Assembly (NCBI GenBank): GCA_002786065.1
Contig: NHNY01000021.1
Location: forward strand, 186,001-250,000
Reading direction: 5' to 3'
Source: Microcyclospora pomicola
Lineage: Eukaryota; Ascomycota; Dothideomycetes; Capnodiales
Length of the DNA: 64,000 nucleotides
Below the pieces are notes generated by a model. That model saw nothing but the letters and a program-made list of their open reading frames with translations. It made no database searches and was not told the origin of the DNA. The first letter of the stretch is position 1, and each line of letters opens with the position of its first letter. A program made the translations under genes and the position numbers. Shown here piece after piece: positions 12,106 through 24,800 of the stretch.

Positions 12106-15100
12106 ACCTCTTTGCAGAACCAGCAGTATCTCTGCCACCTTGTACCACGAGGTACAAAGCCTATGCCATCTATGTACACAGAGTAGGAGGGAGCATGAGC
12201 TCGCTCGTCCGCACAAGCACAACAGTCTGGTATCGACGTGAGACGACAAGACGTCGGCAGCTTATGAGCACAATACTCAGGTAGGCGGACCGCACCCGCC
12301 GTCAGCGTGCCCATCCTGTCTCCTCAACGATGAACACCACCACACCGATTGGCGTATGCTACGGTGTTGAAGTCGACTCTCAAACAATGACGACCTACCA
12401 TCGTGGCCGGCAGTCAGCTTCCGTTATCGATAGAAGAACGCGACAGATGGGTCACGTGGAGAACGTGTAACAACATGAATGGAAGATGCCTACTATACGA
12501 TGCGACAGGAAACAGTCTCGCGAATGATCTCGGTTGAACATGTCTTACTGAAGTTATACTTGGTAGTCGGAGGAAGTCTCCACAGCTATAGGTTCTTGCC
12601 TACAGCTGGGGATTGCATGTCAAAAGCCATCAGTGGCGAGAGTAACGGCGAGTAAAGGTAATACAGCGTGGTCTTGGCCAGCGAAACATAATGCCTTAAG
12701 AGCTGCACATCCGAAATTGGAACCTATGTGAGAGCTGTGCCAGCTCGAAGAATAATGTTGGGCCAAAGAGCTTCGGAGAATCTGGAACTTGATCGCCAGC
12801 AACAGTAAGCTCTGTCCTTTCGTCGATCACGGACGAACGAGGAGATGATTACAAAGGTCTGGAAAGGGGGCATAACGCTACACAGTTCATCGAACGCCTC
12901 AGAACAGGAAGCTACGACGGCTTTCCTGCGCCCATACACGAAGTCTCACGTCGTCCCAATCAGGTTGGAATACAAAGTTCTATCAAGGACGAAAATTGCC
13001 CAGCAAGTTAACCCCAAACTTTTCCCACGACCACCAATTCCGGCGTCTCAAAGCGTTTCCGCGTAAGTAAGTCCTTTGCCTGTTACTACCATGGCTTTGA
13101 TACGCGTGGCAGATGTAGACTCTACCCGCCCATTCCATACAGCATGTCACCACAACCGATGCGAACTCCGGAAAGGACTATCCACTTTATGAAGGTGCCG
13201 ACTCCAAGGATTGTGTCACTCAGCCCTGAAGTGCGGCGATACTGCAAGAATATTGATCAGTCACTGCTTCAATCGTCCAACGCTGCAGATAAGTTACCTG
13301 TCTCTACTTAATCAGGGTTTTGCAGACCGGACAATTCCGGCCTGGGATCACCCAGATGGTCTTGCCTTTGGAGAGACAATTCGGGCACCTGCGGCCAGGA
13401 ACCTGGAGTGGCACCGTCAGCAGACCGAAGCTTTGTGGAGGCCCAACATGAGCGGCCTTACTGGACATTCGATAATGCCAATATCATCATAATAGCTCAA
13501 ACTGCTGCTACCGTCATTTCGGGAGAGTCCTGAGTTGTGACATTCTCCATGGCTGAACTTGAAGCTATATTGACTATCATTGGTCCGTCCCAATCCTATA
13601 GCTTGAATACGATAAGGGCCAACGTCCAACAAGCCTGCCGTATAGTGATGCATCGTCGGAGCTTGGATGAGAGGGGCAGTGGTGGAAGTTGTGACTGCTT
13701 GTGAGTCTTTGGAAAGTATCTTCAGGCAGCGACGAGTCCTAGGGAAGCTGAGAGACAAGTAAAGTGTCTAAGGTGGAAGAACAAGTACAGGACGGAATCT
13801 TGGACATGAACAAACCACGCGCATCTTATGCGCAACTGAACGCCGTGAGCAGACTGACCGCTTCGAAAAATTTGCAGCATTGGACGTACAATCCGCAAAC
13901 CTTAGTGCCCTCCATCCCGGGACACAGACACAGAGACGTCCGTCCTATGGTGGTAGTTTGATATCCAGTGCATGAACCCGAGAGCCGCGATAGGTCGTCC
14001 TTGTACGTACGTTACCAGCTGGGACGCTTCTATACGACCTCACTCCAGCAAGACACCAGTCGTGCGCAGTATCGATCAATAAGGTCCGGGAGGAACGTGT
14101 TCATGGAAAGCAGCCGGCGAAGCACTGGACGTCCTGGCGTTTACATAGCTCACTCATCTAAGGTGATCCGCGAATTGATATGCTTCTCGTGCTGAAGCGC
14201 GGTATTTCACACCGTACTGTGTGCCGCAAGCATTCCCAACCGTGGAACCCGCTGGCAAGAATCCGAGAGCTTGGGTGACCACATCGGTTGCATGCGGATC
14301 CTGTATCTCATCGGTGGTACCGCGTAGCACATATCTGGGTTACATGATACCCATTGATTTCGTCGTTCCTGTACTCAACCGTCGGCGAGACCGGGTTTTT
14401 GCATAGATGTCGGCACATGTGCTGTACAGGAAAAGGAGGGAAGTGAGCTTTTGACGAACTTTGTCCTCGAGATGATTTTCGTAGGATTTCAACAAAGGAG
14501 GTTCTCTTCAGCATATGATAGTATGATGAAGTGTATATACATCAGGATCCGGAACAGATGAAAAGAGATTGTGAGGTAGAGATGCAATTCGCTGTAACGA
14601 GGTCAAAGGAGAACATCGAGTACTTCCGCCCACTGTATGTCCTTCTCCGGCATACGATGTCATTCTCATGCAAGGAACCGCGTTTGCATCCACACATGCA
14701 AATCTGACTGCCGATACGTTCGTCCCAACAAACAACAGGCCACCGCCGAACTCTACGCTCGTCTGGTCATGCTCACGGTTGCATGAAGCGAAGCCAACTA
14801 TTGCGATTACCCGAGGCAGGAACAAGGGCGTCGCAGATGATGCTTAAAGAGTTGCGTACGCATAGCTAGCATCGAGTGTCAACTATGCGAACCAGATCGA
14901 AACGATAGCCAATGACTTTTTGAACACTCTTTGCATCGTTACCTTATCTCTGATTATGGCGTTGTCCATCCAAGGTGCCGATCAAATCAATTGGAATTCC
15001 CAATCACGTTCGATGTGCATATGAAAGCCTAAGGTACCTTGTCAACAGGAGAAATACATTGTAATACCGCACTTTGAAAAGAACAATGCCAAAATTGTAG

Positions 15101-15269
15101 ATGAAGAAATAAACAATCATACACAGGACATGCGGTGCTATCAGCATGCTACATAAACGCGCTCAGGTGTCACTTCCAGAGCTAGATGCACTATATGAAA
15201 TCACAAATGCCGACCCGCGGAACGCCACGCTGAAGATTTCAAACACTACCTCACCCTTGGAGAACGTGG
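12106..15269. other. Long intergenic region, no gene supported
   Basis: About 3.2 kb upstream of the RING gene and downstream of the MFS gene. There are short frames only. A plus-strand frame at about 12845-13066 runs into a strong donor-like GTAAGTAAG, but I could not find a convincing partner exon or a family. Minus-strand frames near 13417-13700 and 14508-14800 lack ATG at their 5' limits. No repeats or mobile-element parts were recognised. Confidence 0.45.
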
Positions 15270-17111
15270 TCATCTCCGTTCATGAAGACTCGAGGTATCA
15301 TTCTCCTCGGCATCCGTTTCATCGCCTTCCTCCTCGTCGCCGGAATCTTCCTCGTCGAAGCCTTCAGCCTCAAGCCCTGCACCACGAATGCCGAAGCTCA
15401 GGAGGAAGCCGATGAAGCTGATACCGCCGAATACCCCGAACGCTAGAGCCTCGCCCTTGGGCTGAACTTTCGTCGCAACGGAAAACAAGGCGCCGCTGAT
15501 GAATGGTCCCACTGCTCGACCAGCCGCAGAAAGTGTCTGTGCCAAGCCGTTCAGCGTTCCCAGAACGGCATGAGATGGCGCGGAATTAGTGATGAGTAGC
15601 AGCGCAGAGGTGAGCCCGCCGACCGCAGCCACAGTCTTGATAATGAGTACGACGCCAAGCTCGACCCAGAGCCAAGCTTTTCCGTTTGCAGTCGGTGCTC
15701 CTGCACCAGTGCCTTTGCCAGATTTGTAACCAACCCATGGCATAAGCAAGAATGCTACCACGAAACCAGCTTGTCCGATGCGGTAAGTGACCTTGTTACC
15801 GATCTTCTCTCTCAAACGACCGAAGATGCCAACCTGGAACAGAATGGTCACCACACCAGCAAACGAGAGAGACAGGCCAATCTCGACAGGGCTGAGGTCG
15901 CGACCAGTCGGAGGGTTGGCTTGCGCAAAGATGGGATAGAGACTGTTGTAGCTAATGTTTGAGAGCTGGAAGATGAGGAAGGTGAGGAGCAGAAGTATGG
16001 TATCGCGGTTGAAAACTTCCTTGCGCGAAAGCGTTTCAGTGTCGGGTAACAGCCTCATATGCTCATGGTCCTCGTCGTCTTCGTCCTCGTCCTCGTCATC
16101 GTCGTCGTCGTCATGTTCCATTGCTTCGTTGTGTGCAACAGCTTGATAGCCATGATGCTGACCAGATTTCTTCCCGGCACCTCGCTTTACGTACGTTGGC
16201 TTGTGAGAGCTCGTGAACTGCCAGAGCCATGAGAACATATTTCCAAAACGCTTTCCAAGGGGCGGCAGGTCTTGCGCACACTCAAGAGACTCTTGCAGAA
16301 AGATTGTGGTAAGAACAAAGTCAATGAGCAAGATGACCGCGGAAAACAAGTTTGGCGCAAGATAAGGATACGGGTTCGGTTGCTCTTTGTTGAAAGGGTT
16401 TTGCTTGAACACCAGGAGCCCACCCACAATAGGTCCAGTAATGCCTCCGATGCCATAGATCACTGGTAAATAAGTGAAGGCGCGACTTTGGTTCGATCGA
16501 TCGGTGATTTCGCCCAGACAAGTGCTGATAACACCTTGGTTCCCATTCACCAAACCCATCAATGCTTGCACAAGAACAGCCTGCCACATCTGTCGGCAAA
16601 AGCCGAACGCGACGAAACATACAGCGGTCAAGAGTGTCCCGGTCAGGACGATGGGTTTTCTGCCTACCCTATCTGACAACCATCCCCAAGCAAAGTTTGT
16701 TGTGAATTGTGCCAGTGCAAATGCAGAAGCTATCAAGCCCACGTACAAGCCCACTCGACTCTCCTCGACACCATCGAATGTAGATGCCATATCCGGCAGG
16801 TACGGACTTATGCTGTTCAGCGCTGTCTGCTCCGCCAGAGCGATAACCGCCAGAATCGCAAGCTGACCAATCGGCAAGGGGGTCTCATCATTCGTACGAC
16901 GGTCCTTCGATCCGCTGCCTGATCGCTGCCTCCCAGCTGCCACATCCTGTTCTGTATTGGGCTCATCTTCTCTCATATTTCGCGACGCAGGTTGGGGACC
17001 AGCTCTTCGTGGTGGAGCCGTTGGAAACGTCTGATAATGTAAAGTAGAGGACTGGCGATGATAGACGGATGGCCGGTCATGAGGCCTGATCTTATCGGTT
17101 TTGGGAGGCAT
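15270..17111 (-). CDS. Major facilitator superfamily transporter
   Basis: A single-exon frame. I place the start at ATG 17111 (MPPKTDKIRP), giving 613 residues; an in-frame ATG at 16976 (MREDEPNTEQ) is an alternative, and one at 17327 would add unlikely sequence. About 12 hydrophobic segments are seen. The MFS signature GWLSDRVGRKP lies in the loop after the second segment of the first half. The two halves are split by a cytoplasmic loop with a striking run of D and E followed by HEHMRLLPDTE. The C-terminal tail is also acidic (EEDSGDEEEGDETDAEEN). The organisation resembles the ZIFL/Ycr023c-like fungal MFS group, whose members move small molecules or metal chelates across membranes; the substrate here is unknown. 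It is probably a plasma- or vacuolar-membrane protein. Confidence 0.88.
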   Translation of the reverse strand: MPPKTDKIRPHDRPSVYHRQSSTLHYQTFPTAPPRRAGPQPASRNMREDEPNTEQDVAAGRQRSGSGSKDRRTNDETPLPIGQLAILAVIALAEQTALNSISPYLPDMASTFDGVEESRVGLYVGLIASAFALAQFTTNFAWGWLSDRVGRKPIVLTGTLLTAVCFVAFGFCRQMWQAVLVQALMGLVNGNQGVISTCLGEITDRSNQSRAFTYLPVIYGIGGITGPIVGGLLVFKQNPFNKEQPNPYPYLAPNLFSAVILLIDFVLTTIFLQESLECAQDLPPLGKRFGNMFSWLWQFTSSHKPTYVKRGAGKKSGQHHGYQAVAHNEAMEHDDDDDDEDEDEDDEDHEHMRLLPDTETLSRKEVFNRDTILLLLTFLIFQLSNISYNSLYPIFAQANPPTGRDLSPVEIGLSLSFAGVVTILFQVGIFGRLREKIGNKVTYRIGQAGFVVAFLLMPWVGYKSGKGTGAGAPTANGKAWLWVELGVVLIIKTVAAVGGLTSALLLITNSAPSHAVLGTLNGLAQTLSAAGRAVGPFISGALFSVATKVQPKGEALAFGVFGGISFIGFLLSFGIRGAGLEAEGFDEEDSGDEEEGDETDAEENDTSSLHERR

Positions 17112-18198
17112 CCAGCAATCGAAGTTGTGGAATCGAGGGAGATGAGTACGGATGAGATTCTTACAACTCCGCTTGCAGCGTGGTCGATTTTGGCCGCAAG
17201 TCAGAAGGAAGTGGGATATCTCCGAGCAACTCTGTCCTGGAGCTCTTGGAATGTGAGTATATGGAGTTCCCAGGAGAATCAGGGTGTAATATGTATTTGG
17301 CTGAACAGCATGATGCACATATCCCATGAGTAGAAAAGTGACGCGTGAAGTTCCGGCTGCCGCTCATCGGCCAATCAATCGGCTGACGAGAAAAAGGCTT
17401 GACCTGAGTACACACGAGCAATCAGGTCTGTCTATCTCCAAAACAACAAAGGCAGTATCAATAACTGCGCCAATCAGTCGACTCAGGTGTCGCACGCAGA
17501 GTGGGATCATGTTATGTTTTGGAGGTAGCTTATGCTTACGACAAGGCCGGATCGCGCATTGTAAGCGATTGTCAACAGCTGATTATCTGGAGGGGTAGAC
17601 CGGCAGAGCGCTCAGCAATAGACTTGATACTCTTTATTTTGGACATGGCAAATTGGTTATAGCGGCGCCTCCCATCTGAATGATGTCCAGTAACTTTGGA
17701 GGCGACCAAGCTTACATGCGATCAGGCTCTGGAGGGGTCTGTTCCGCTGATCCAGCTGGAGGAGGCGCCGAGGTCGAAACTGAGAGTGCTGGTGGGATTT
17801 CATGTAGGCTGACGATGAGCGATTATCATTCCATCGAGCAGAGCACCAACTTCAACAATACGTCAGCGATTTGAGGGCGTTCACGCTGATAGAGCCGAAG
17901 GTCACTTGAGATCACGTTGATGGGTTGAAGTGGAGGCTCGTTCATAGCATACAGCAGTAATCAAGGCAGCATGCCAAATACTCCGTCGAGTACAGAACAG
18001 ACATGTTTGGCTGCGTCTCATCTTCAAGCATGTATTGACATCATCAGAAATGATACCATGTCATCTCCCAGCTCTCAAGACAAACAGCTCATGTCGACCC
18101 CATTCCGAAACGCCTGGTAGCCATTGTTTCATATGCTGCTCCATTGTGCTGCCATACCATGGATCCTCCAGTTCGACACCCATTCTAGCCATCTCCAT
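17112..18198. other. Intergenic, between MFS gene and RPS30
   Basis: About 1.1 kb holding the MFS promoter and 5' leader on the minus strand and the 3' flank of RPS30. The MFS frame stays open upstream to 17327 but reads as leader sequence. No other gene is seen. Confidence 0.5.
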
Positions 18199-18479
18199 CT
18201 ATGAAGTCGGGTTGGGGTTCATCTTCCTCTTTCCGCCGGTCATGGTGACGTTGATGAAGCGGCGGGTGTATGTCAATCTCTTCTTCGCGCGGCCCTTGGG
18301 GGTCTTCTTCTTCTCCTGGGGCTCGACCTGTACCACATAGCTCGTCAGTATTTGGCCCCTACACATTTGTCCTCCCTACTGCTGGGAGTGCTGCTGCCGT
18401 TTCTGCTCGGTTTGCGTACCTTTGGTGTCTGCGACTTGACCTTACCGGCACGCGCGAGCGAACCGTGGACCTTTCCCAT
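18199..18479 (-). CDS. RPS30: 40S ribosomal protein S30 (eS30)
   Basis: Two exons: 18479-18420 (20 codons) and 18327-18199 (42 codons plus stop), split by a 92-base intron with donor GTACGC and acceptor TACAG. The joined protein is 62 residues, beginning MGKVHGSLARAGKVKSQTPK and ending GGKRKMNPNPTS. This is the full and highly conserved eS30 sequence, very basic, with the RAKKRLTYTRRF core. It is a structural protein of the small ribosomal subunit. As in other fungi there is no ubiquitin-like fusion at the N-terminus. The stop is TAG at 18199-18201. The gene is too short and too split to stand out as an open frame. Identification is very secure. Confidence 0.97.
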
Positions 18480-19859
18480 GTTTGCGGAGTTCTTGTATGT
18501 GTGTGGCTCGTTCGAGGCGCTCGATGATCACTGCAGTGGCAAAATTGAGTCAGTGGCCGTGGTGCGCAGGGCTACAACGCAAGTCCAGATAGCGGATCCA
18601 TCGTGGACAGCGAGATTTGAGTGGAGATGAATACTCACGGTTCTGGCGATGTGCAGCGTGTCGATGTCGATGTCGTTGCTGAAATGCGAATTTGAGGTCG
18701 TCGCTCATACAGTCCCACCGTGCTCAGGCATTTCCCGCTTGCCAAGACGCTAATCAGAGTACGAGACCTCTGAAAGTCCTGTCGACTGTGGCCACTTCAC
18801 ATATCATACTCCTTCTCTGATATCTCTAAGGTATCTAGTATTTGCGTTGCACCTGCGAACTATCACTGCATCTGTCACGGAACGATTACATCTTGAACTG
18901 TGCATACTGAGCATAGCCTACAAGTTGATTCAAACAGCTCGTCCTGAGTGATGGAACAGCTTCCGTATCACGACTTTCTGTGCTCAGTCACAAGTCCATG
19001 CTGTCAACGAATTCAAGCGATCGTTCTTTATCAATCAAGTACTTGTAGAACAGACGTAGCACCTTTGTGGCCACGATCGTAATGGTCGAGCACGATATTC
19101 AATCGATAGTTAAGGTAGGCTACGACGCACAAATCTATGTCGCTGTACCGACCAGAATGCCAATGCACGCCTTTCTATAAATTTCATCGTTGTATGTGAA
19201 CAGACTTATGACATACCAGTCTGACAAGGCACGTGCCTTCAAGCTAAAACATTTCTCTGCTGCTTTCATCGTCTTTACACATTCCTTTTCCTCACGGACC
19301 TTCACTCCCATCTCCATTTACGACCTTGCAGGTATGTCTCGAAATATCCCCGTCGTCCACGAAAGGATGATATAATTTGCGACTGATGGCTGGGACCGGA
19401 GTGGCTCGCCGGCCGCTCTTAACGGCCTGGCCAATCTGATCTTCAATCTTACATATTCTGATCTTTCACTTCCACCATTCATGCCACACGACTTGCAGTT
19501 GGAACACATTAGCTAATGATCTGAATAGATATTCATCGTTGAGGATGGAAATTACTCCAGATTGAGCAGCAATGTTACATGCTGCGTTTTCAGTACCAGC
19601 ATGTCAAGGTATGCGTGGAGCACATCTTTTCTTTCTATCTGCACACCACACCAAAGATTAAAAAACACGCACTAGATAGTAAATGACCTTCGGGCATGAT
19701 CGTACCCCAACTACCAAGATCACTGAGGCATCCTAACCTATCATTATCTACACCTGCCATTCTGATGATTTCCATGCTGACTGACGTCTTTGGCAACATC
19801 AGGGTTTAGTCGAGCAACACAACGCGCGCTACGCACGCGCTGACCTTGCTGTCTGATTT
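18480..19859. other. Intergenic, divergent promoter region RPS30 / F-box gene
   Basis: About 1.4 kb between two divergent genes, RPS30 (minus, start 18479) and the F-box-like gene (plus, start 19860). It should carry both promoters. No other coding or RNA gene was recognised. Confidence 0.5.
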
Positions 19860-20843
19860 ATGACGCCTGTCAAGATCCGTGGCAAGCGTCGCGGTATCCC
19901 CCAGGAGAAATGGAATCATGGCAACAAACGCCAGGATAGAAGCGGAACGCAATGCTCGCGATCATTGGCATTGACGACCTCTCCACCGCAGGATCCGCGC
20001 CCACGCGTACATCAACGATCCAGCTCTGAGCTCTCTAGACTCGAACAATTGCCGACTGAGATCATCCAAGCGGTTTTTGAGCATTCCGGCAACATGAATC
20101 TACCCCGCGCCTCTCCAGCGTTGATGGCTCAGCTGTCCAATCGTCACATGTACGAAGTGCTTACAAGCGTGATCCTTGAGCCCGTGCTAGGTTCTCGAAT
20201 GCGAACGAGTGGTAGCGAAGTACCATCCAATAATCTCGCTGCCGTATCACACCTCTTCAATTGCAAGTTTGTGACCTGGCCGTACTTCCGCGATTGGCTT
20301 CGCCTAGCCTCCTCAGACAATTTGAGCACTGTCGATCATGCTGGCACTACCTGGACGCACGATCAGTACAAGGCGGCATGGGCCGCGCTTGGGCCCCCAT
20401 CAAATTTGTTACCACCCACCAAGCTTCTACATGGTCCTTGGTCTGATGATCGTGCGTTGTTCTTGGATGTCCTTGGACTAGACAGGACATCTCTTCTTGA
20501 AGACAATTCAATCTTAAGCGAGGCTGCGTGCGTGGGTCTTAGTGAGGCTATTCTCGAGGATCATTCCAAGGCAGTGGAAGTTCTTCTGTATCTGGGCGTC
20601 AAGCCGACGATGGAGATGCTCAGGCAGGCAGTCATAGATGCCGGTTGTGATCAGGGCATAGTCTTGCAACTGATCAAGGCCAGCCAAGAAGCCAGAACAG
20701 TCGACTTTCTGGACCCTTCCCTTTGGGCTTGGGCGGATCGCGCTGCATCCGTCGGAGACGACAAGGGTAGCTGGTTGATGGCGCTTCTGAAGGAGAACGG
20801 TGGGCTCCGTCGTTCGGGTAGGAGTGGAAGTAAGCGCCATTGA
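19860..20843 (+). CDS. F-box-like domain protein
   Basis: A 327-residue single-exon frame starting at ATG 19860. Residues about 61-100 (LEQLPTEIIQAVFEHSG, then NLPRASPALMAQLSN) match the start and middle of an F-box-like domain. The NLPRASP-type continuation is one I associate with a large family in Dothideomycetes. F-box proteins bring substrates to SCF ubiquitin ligases by binding Skp1. Residues about 230-280 (AILEDHSKAVEVLLYLGVKP and on) look like a weak ankyrin-type repeat and may bind the substrate. The N-terminus is basic and polar, and the C-terminus ends in an S/G/R/K-rich tail. No signal peptide or membrane segment. The partner is unknown. Confidence 0.72.
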   Translation: MTPVKIRGKRRGIPQEKWNHGNKRQDRSGTQCSRSLALTTSPPQDPRPRVHQRSSSELSRLEQLPTEIIQAVFEHSGNMNLPRASPALMAQLSNRHMYEVLTSVILEPVLGSRMRTSGSEVPSNNLAAVSHLFNCKFVTWPYFRDWLRLASSDNLSTVDHAGTTWTHDQYKAAWAALGPPSNLLPPTKLLHGPWSDDRALFLDVLGLDRTSLLEDNSILSEAACVGLSEAILEDHSKAVEVLLYLGVKPTMEMLRQAVIDAGCDQGIVLQLIKASQEARTVDFLDPSLWAWADRAASVGDDKGSWLMALLKENGGLRRSGRSGSKRH

Positions 20844-21862
20844 CCACTCAAAGGACGGGTTACAAAGGCAGAGTGGGACACTACGCAAAACTTTGGCCGT
20901 CCTAGAATGATCATTCGGCTGGCGAATATATAATGCCTCACCATAAGCTTCTCACTGCAAACTTCCTCCTTCTATTCTTGCGGGATGACAGGCGGATGTG
21001 GCTTCACTCGCGCTTCCCCTTGCCACCAACCTACCGCCAACATCTCAAGGGAGTTGTTACAACGTGAAGTATCTCCAATCAGATGACACTGCTGGTGTTC
21101 GGAGAGTAGGGAAACGGGGAGGAGGAGCAGCACAGCATTCCATCCTGGCCTTCATGGAACAAAGCCACAAGTGCGCGATCTCAGTACTTCTTATTGTGAT
21201 GTCTTCCAAGCTTCGTGGCTGAAGTTGAACGAAACCCGAACCCAGATTTAGCGTCTTGGCAAAATGTGATAGGCCGGGATTCGGTCCAGGATCGACGAGG
21301 GCTGCACTTTCCAAGGCATGATAAGCCTGCTTGCCATCCATGGGTGGTTTCTTCAGTGCGTTTATCTTCGCCAACTTCGTGTCTTGTTCGCAATAGACCA
21401 ATCGACTCCGGCCTGGCTTTCGTGCTGCTCACGAACGAATGACACCGTCGACTCCATGCCATATCCCATAGCCACATACGAACATGGTCAGCTGAGCGGA
21501 TCCTGCCGCGGTGCTCATATCAACCTTTCTTGACCCCTGGCAATCTCCCTTTAGCAAGAAGTCCCCGGTGGCTAACGCTTGCTCGGTTTGCCGCTTGACT
21601 GGAGACTGGCAATAAGCATACCGAGGGGGCTTGAACGCTTCCATTCTAGATCCAGGACCCATGTCACAACTGTGTCGCCGAGCAGCGAGCCAGCGACCGA
21701 CCCAGGCTTCTAGTATCTGTAGTAGGTTCGGCATTCAATGTCTCTTGGCCAGACTTCTTCAATTTTTACCATTGCATTATTCTACTCTTTCCCCACTGCA
21801 GCTCCCTACACAGCTTTCTTATATTTGCGATGGGACATGCAGTCTAGTATCATGCCGCTAAG
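20844..21862. other. Intergenic, no gene supported
   Basis: About 1 kb between two plus-strand genes; it should contain the terminator of the F-box gene and the promoter of the next gene. The region 21740-21860 is pyrimidine-rich (for example CTTCTTCAATTTTTACC), as is common just upstream of fungal genes. Only short overlapping frames are seen. Confidence 0.5.
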
Positions 21863-24800
21863 ATGAAATTCCGGACCTCCTTGCACGTCAACAGTTCAAG
21901 GACCGAGCAGCGCAAGCAGCAACTTTCGGCGACATCAGTTCCAGTCGATCCTGAGAATGTTGGGCCTACAATCGTGGAGAATCGCTCTCGAGGATTGAGC
22001 AGGTCCCCAACGGTCAACACGATCGAAGAACGATTCAACAGTCATGAACGTCCGGCCTCCAAGAAGCGACTATTGCAAAATCTGTTCCGCAGGTCGAAAT
22101 CAAAGGAGACTTCGGAAGATCCCCTCAGATCTCAGCATGATGATCGACGATCGAGGACATCTGGACAGACCAAGGCAGTCAAGGTAGACTTCCCAGATCC
22201 GCGCGCAAAACCGCATTTCGTATGTGTATGCTAAAGTTCTATTGCAGAGGGCGTCCTCGAAGAAGCCACCTACCAAGCCCCGCTTGTCGTTCGATGTCAG
22301 CGACGATGTGATCGAGCGGCTTATGGGTCCGCCCAAGGACCCTCACCTAGTGAAAGTCAAGAGCGACGCATTCCTTCTCAAGCACCGCGAAAAACTTGTG
22401 ATACCAGAAAGAGCAGTTTCCTTGGGCCCGGCCTCCGATGTACAGTCCGCATCAACTACACAGCAAGTGCGCTCACCAGTATGCCATCAGGAACTGAACG
22501 CGATGTTTCGTGGGGCGCCTTACTTCTCAGTGGACGAGATTTCTTTCAGACCGAAGGTGTCATTCGTAGAGCATGGGGAAGAGCTAGTTATGGAAAGCAA
22601 TTTAGATCAACGACAGTCCTGGGATGCAAAGTTGGCTGCGGGCACAATGACGGTAGGTCGGGAATGCTCGCTGGAGACACCAAACATGCTCAGTGCGAAT
22701 GGACTCGACGCTGGGAGTGTGGGTATCGAATACTTCTTGCAACTACCAATCGCAGATCCGCCGAGGAGCAGAGACAGTGACGAAAAGCGGAGATTAGAGA
22801 AGAGCAAGATATCACATACGCACCCGGAGCGCTTTGGGTTGAGAGCCTTGGATATACGTGCCATCACTGAACGATTGGCGGCATTAGATGTGCTGTACGC
22901 AGCTCTGAAGAGATGGGACCCTGCTCGTGCCAAACAGATCGCAAGTGCCGAGCACGGCTGGTCGCGGAGAAGAATTGAAGAGATGGGCGAAGAATTATTT
23001 GCTACGCTCGTCGATGGGGATTTGGGAATCTCTGCCGTGGGTACAGGTAGTGTAACGATCGGTACGCAGATCGCAGCGTTGCAGAGAGTTCTTGGCCAAG
23101 AGAATCTGTGGCACGACTTCAGCAACACCGAAGCGAGATTGCGGCTTGGACAGATCCTGTTCGAAGGAGATCAATCGCAGCCCCCAGCAGATCAGCCGAG
23201 CGAACGCCATGTACTACTGCTCCAGATCACTCTGGCAGCTGAACTCTTCGTTCGTTATCGAGCGGCCCAAACATTTGACCTCCAGAGAGCGATAAGCAAC
23301 GCAGACTTGGCAGAGCTGAATTCTCAAATGTCGACGGAAGTGGAATGGGATCTGCTACTGGCCGAAAAGTTCTTGGACAACCTGAACATCTCGATATCGA
23401 TGCAAGCAGATCTTGACAGTACACCTAGCAGTCATTGGCATTCGTCTGCTACGGCCAGAGCCTTTGATGACACGGGAATACAACACACTGAGCCAGTCTT
23501 GACTGCCAAATCTACGGCATCACAAAGAGCGCAACTGCTCGATTTTGCAGCGGCTCTCCGATGGCCCCATCTTGACGACATCAAGACTCAGACGACAGAA
23601 CCGAACAAGACAGAAGCTCTCCTTCCCAATGGTGTTGGCCTAGCGCCACTCAAACTTTCTATCCAGCGCCCCGTCAGCGGGATGACCATATATCACACAC
23701 CACCGACCAGTCCTGGGTTACCCATGCACTCTCCCACTTTCTCTACCAACAGCGAGCACTCGTACTTCACAACTTTCACACAGGCCGCGGATCGACCCAC
23801 ACAAGAATCTGCTACTGCCAAGCTGACTCCACAAGTACATCAAAGGACAGGCATAGATCCTACCCAAATCCAGATCGAACCATGGGTCTCACAACATTGG
23901 CTCTCCGGGCTTGTATTGCCTGGGAACTCGGCCAGCGGTCTCCTCATGGGTACACTGCTAGAAACAAGTCCGCCGACGTTCTGGACACTTGGACCCGTGG
24001 CTAATCTGCACAGTGGTTTCGTCTACAAGAAACGGGGATTCTGGAGTAAAGAATCTGTTGTCGGGCGCGTCTTAGCAGCTGGCCCAGAAGTGGTGGAGAG
24101 CATGAATTGGGTCTCGATCCCACCGAACCTCCTCACGCGTGTGGACGATGGATGGAAGAACGTCGAAGCCAAAGAGCTTTCGAAGGGGGATCACGAGCCG
24201 CGATTGAGGCGCAAAGGTGCGGTCGGCAAGGCTTCAGATCCCCTGAACGGCCAGCCTGAAGCGTTTTTGCAAACCGCAGACTTCACGACGCCTGTTGACT
24301 CGCCCCCAGTCATGGGTAATGAAGTTCGATTGCAAGGCCTTTCGTTCACCAGACCTGCTTATGGCCCAGCTACAGCTCAACTCACGTTCTCTTCGCCCAC
24401 CAACACCAGAACTTCACCAATGGTCGTCCCACTGACGCATGAAGTGTACTTCATAGCCTCCTATCCCTGCCAGCCTCCCCCTCCACTTCCGTCCCCGAAC
24501 AGTCTGACGAGAGCTCTCACTGGCTCCTCGAGAATTGAGAAGTCGACTGTCCACATCAACCATGGCCGTCCAGCAACCGCACAAGAGCCAGTTCAATCAG
24601 TCCGATCGTGCTCACCAGCAGCCCGCCCTCGGAGTTCTGGAGGCCCACGCGAACAGAGTACTCTAAGGACTCAGCGTTCCAGCGGAGCTATTTCTGGGAT
24701 GGCCTTGACCAGCCGCCCAAGTACCTTTATCGAGACCATCGACAACCCCTTGCCCAGCGACACCACGCCATCCCAGCCGCCGTCTCCACCTACAAAGATC

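Noticed and set aside
17112-17327. Longer N-terminus of the MFS transporter from ATG 17327
   Set aside because: The added residues are not transporter-like and read as 5' leader.
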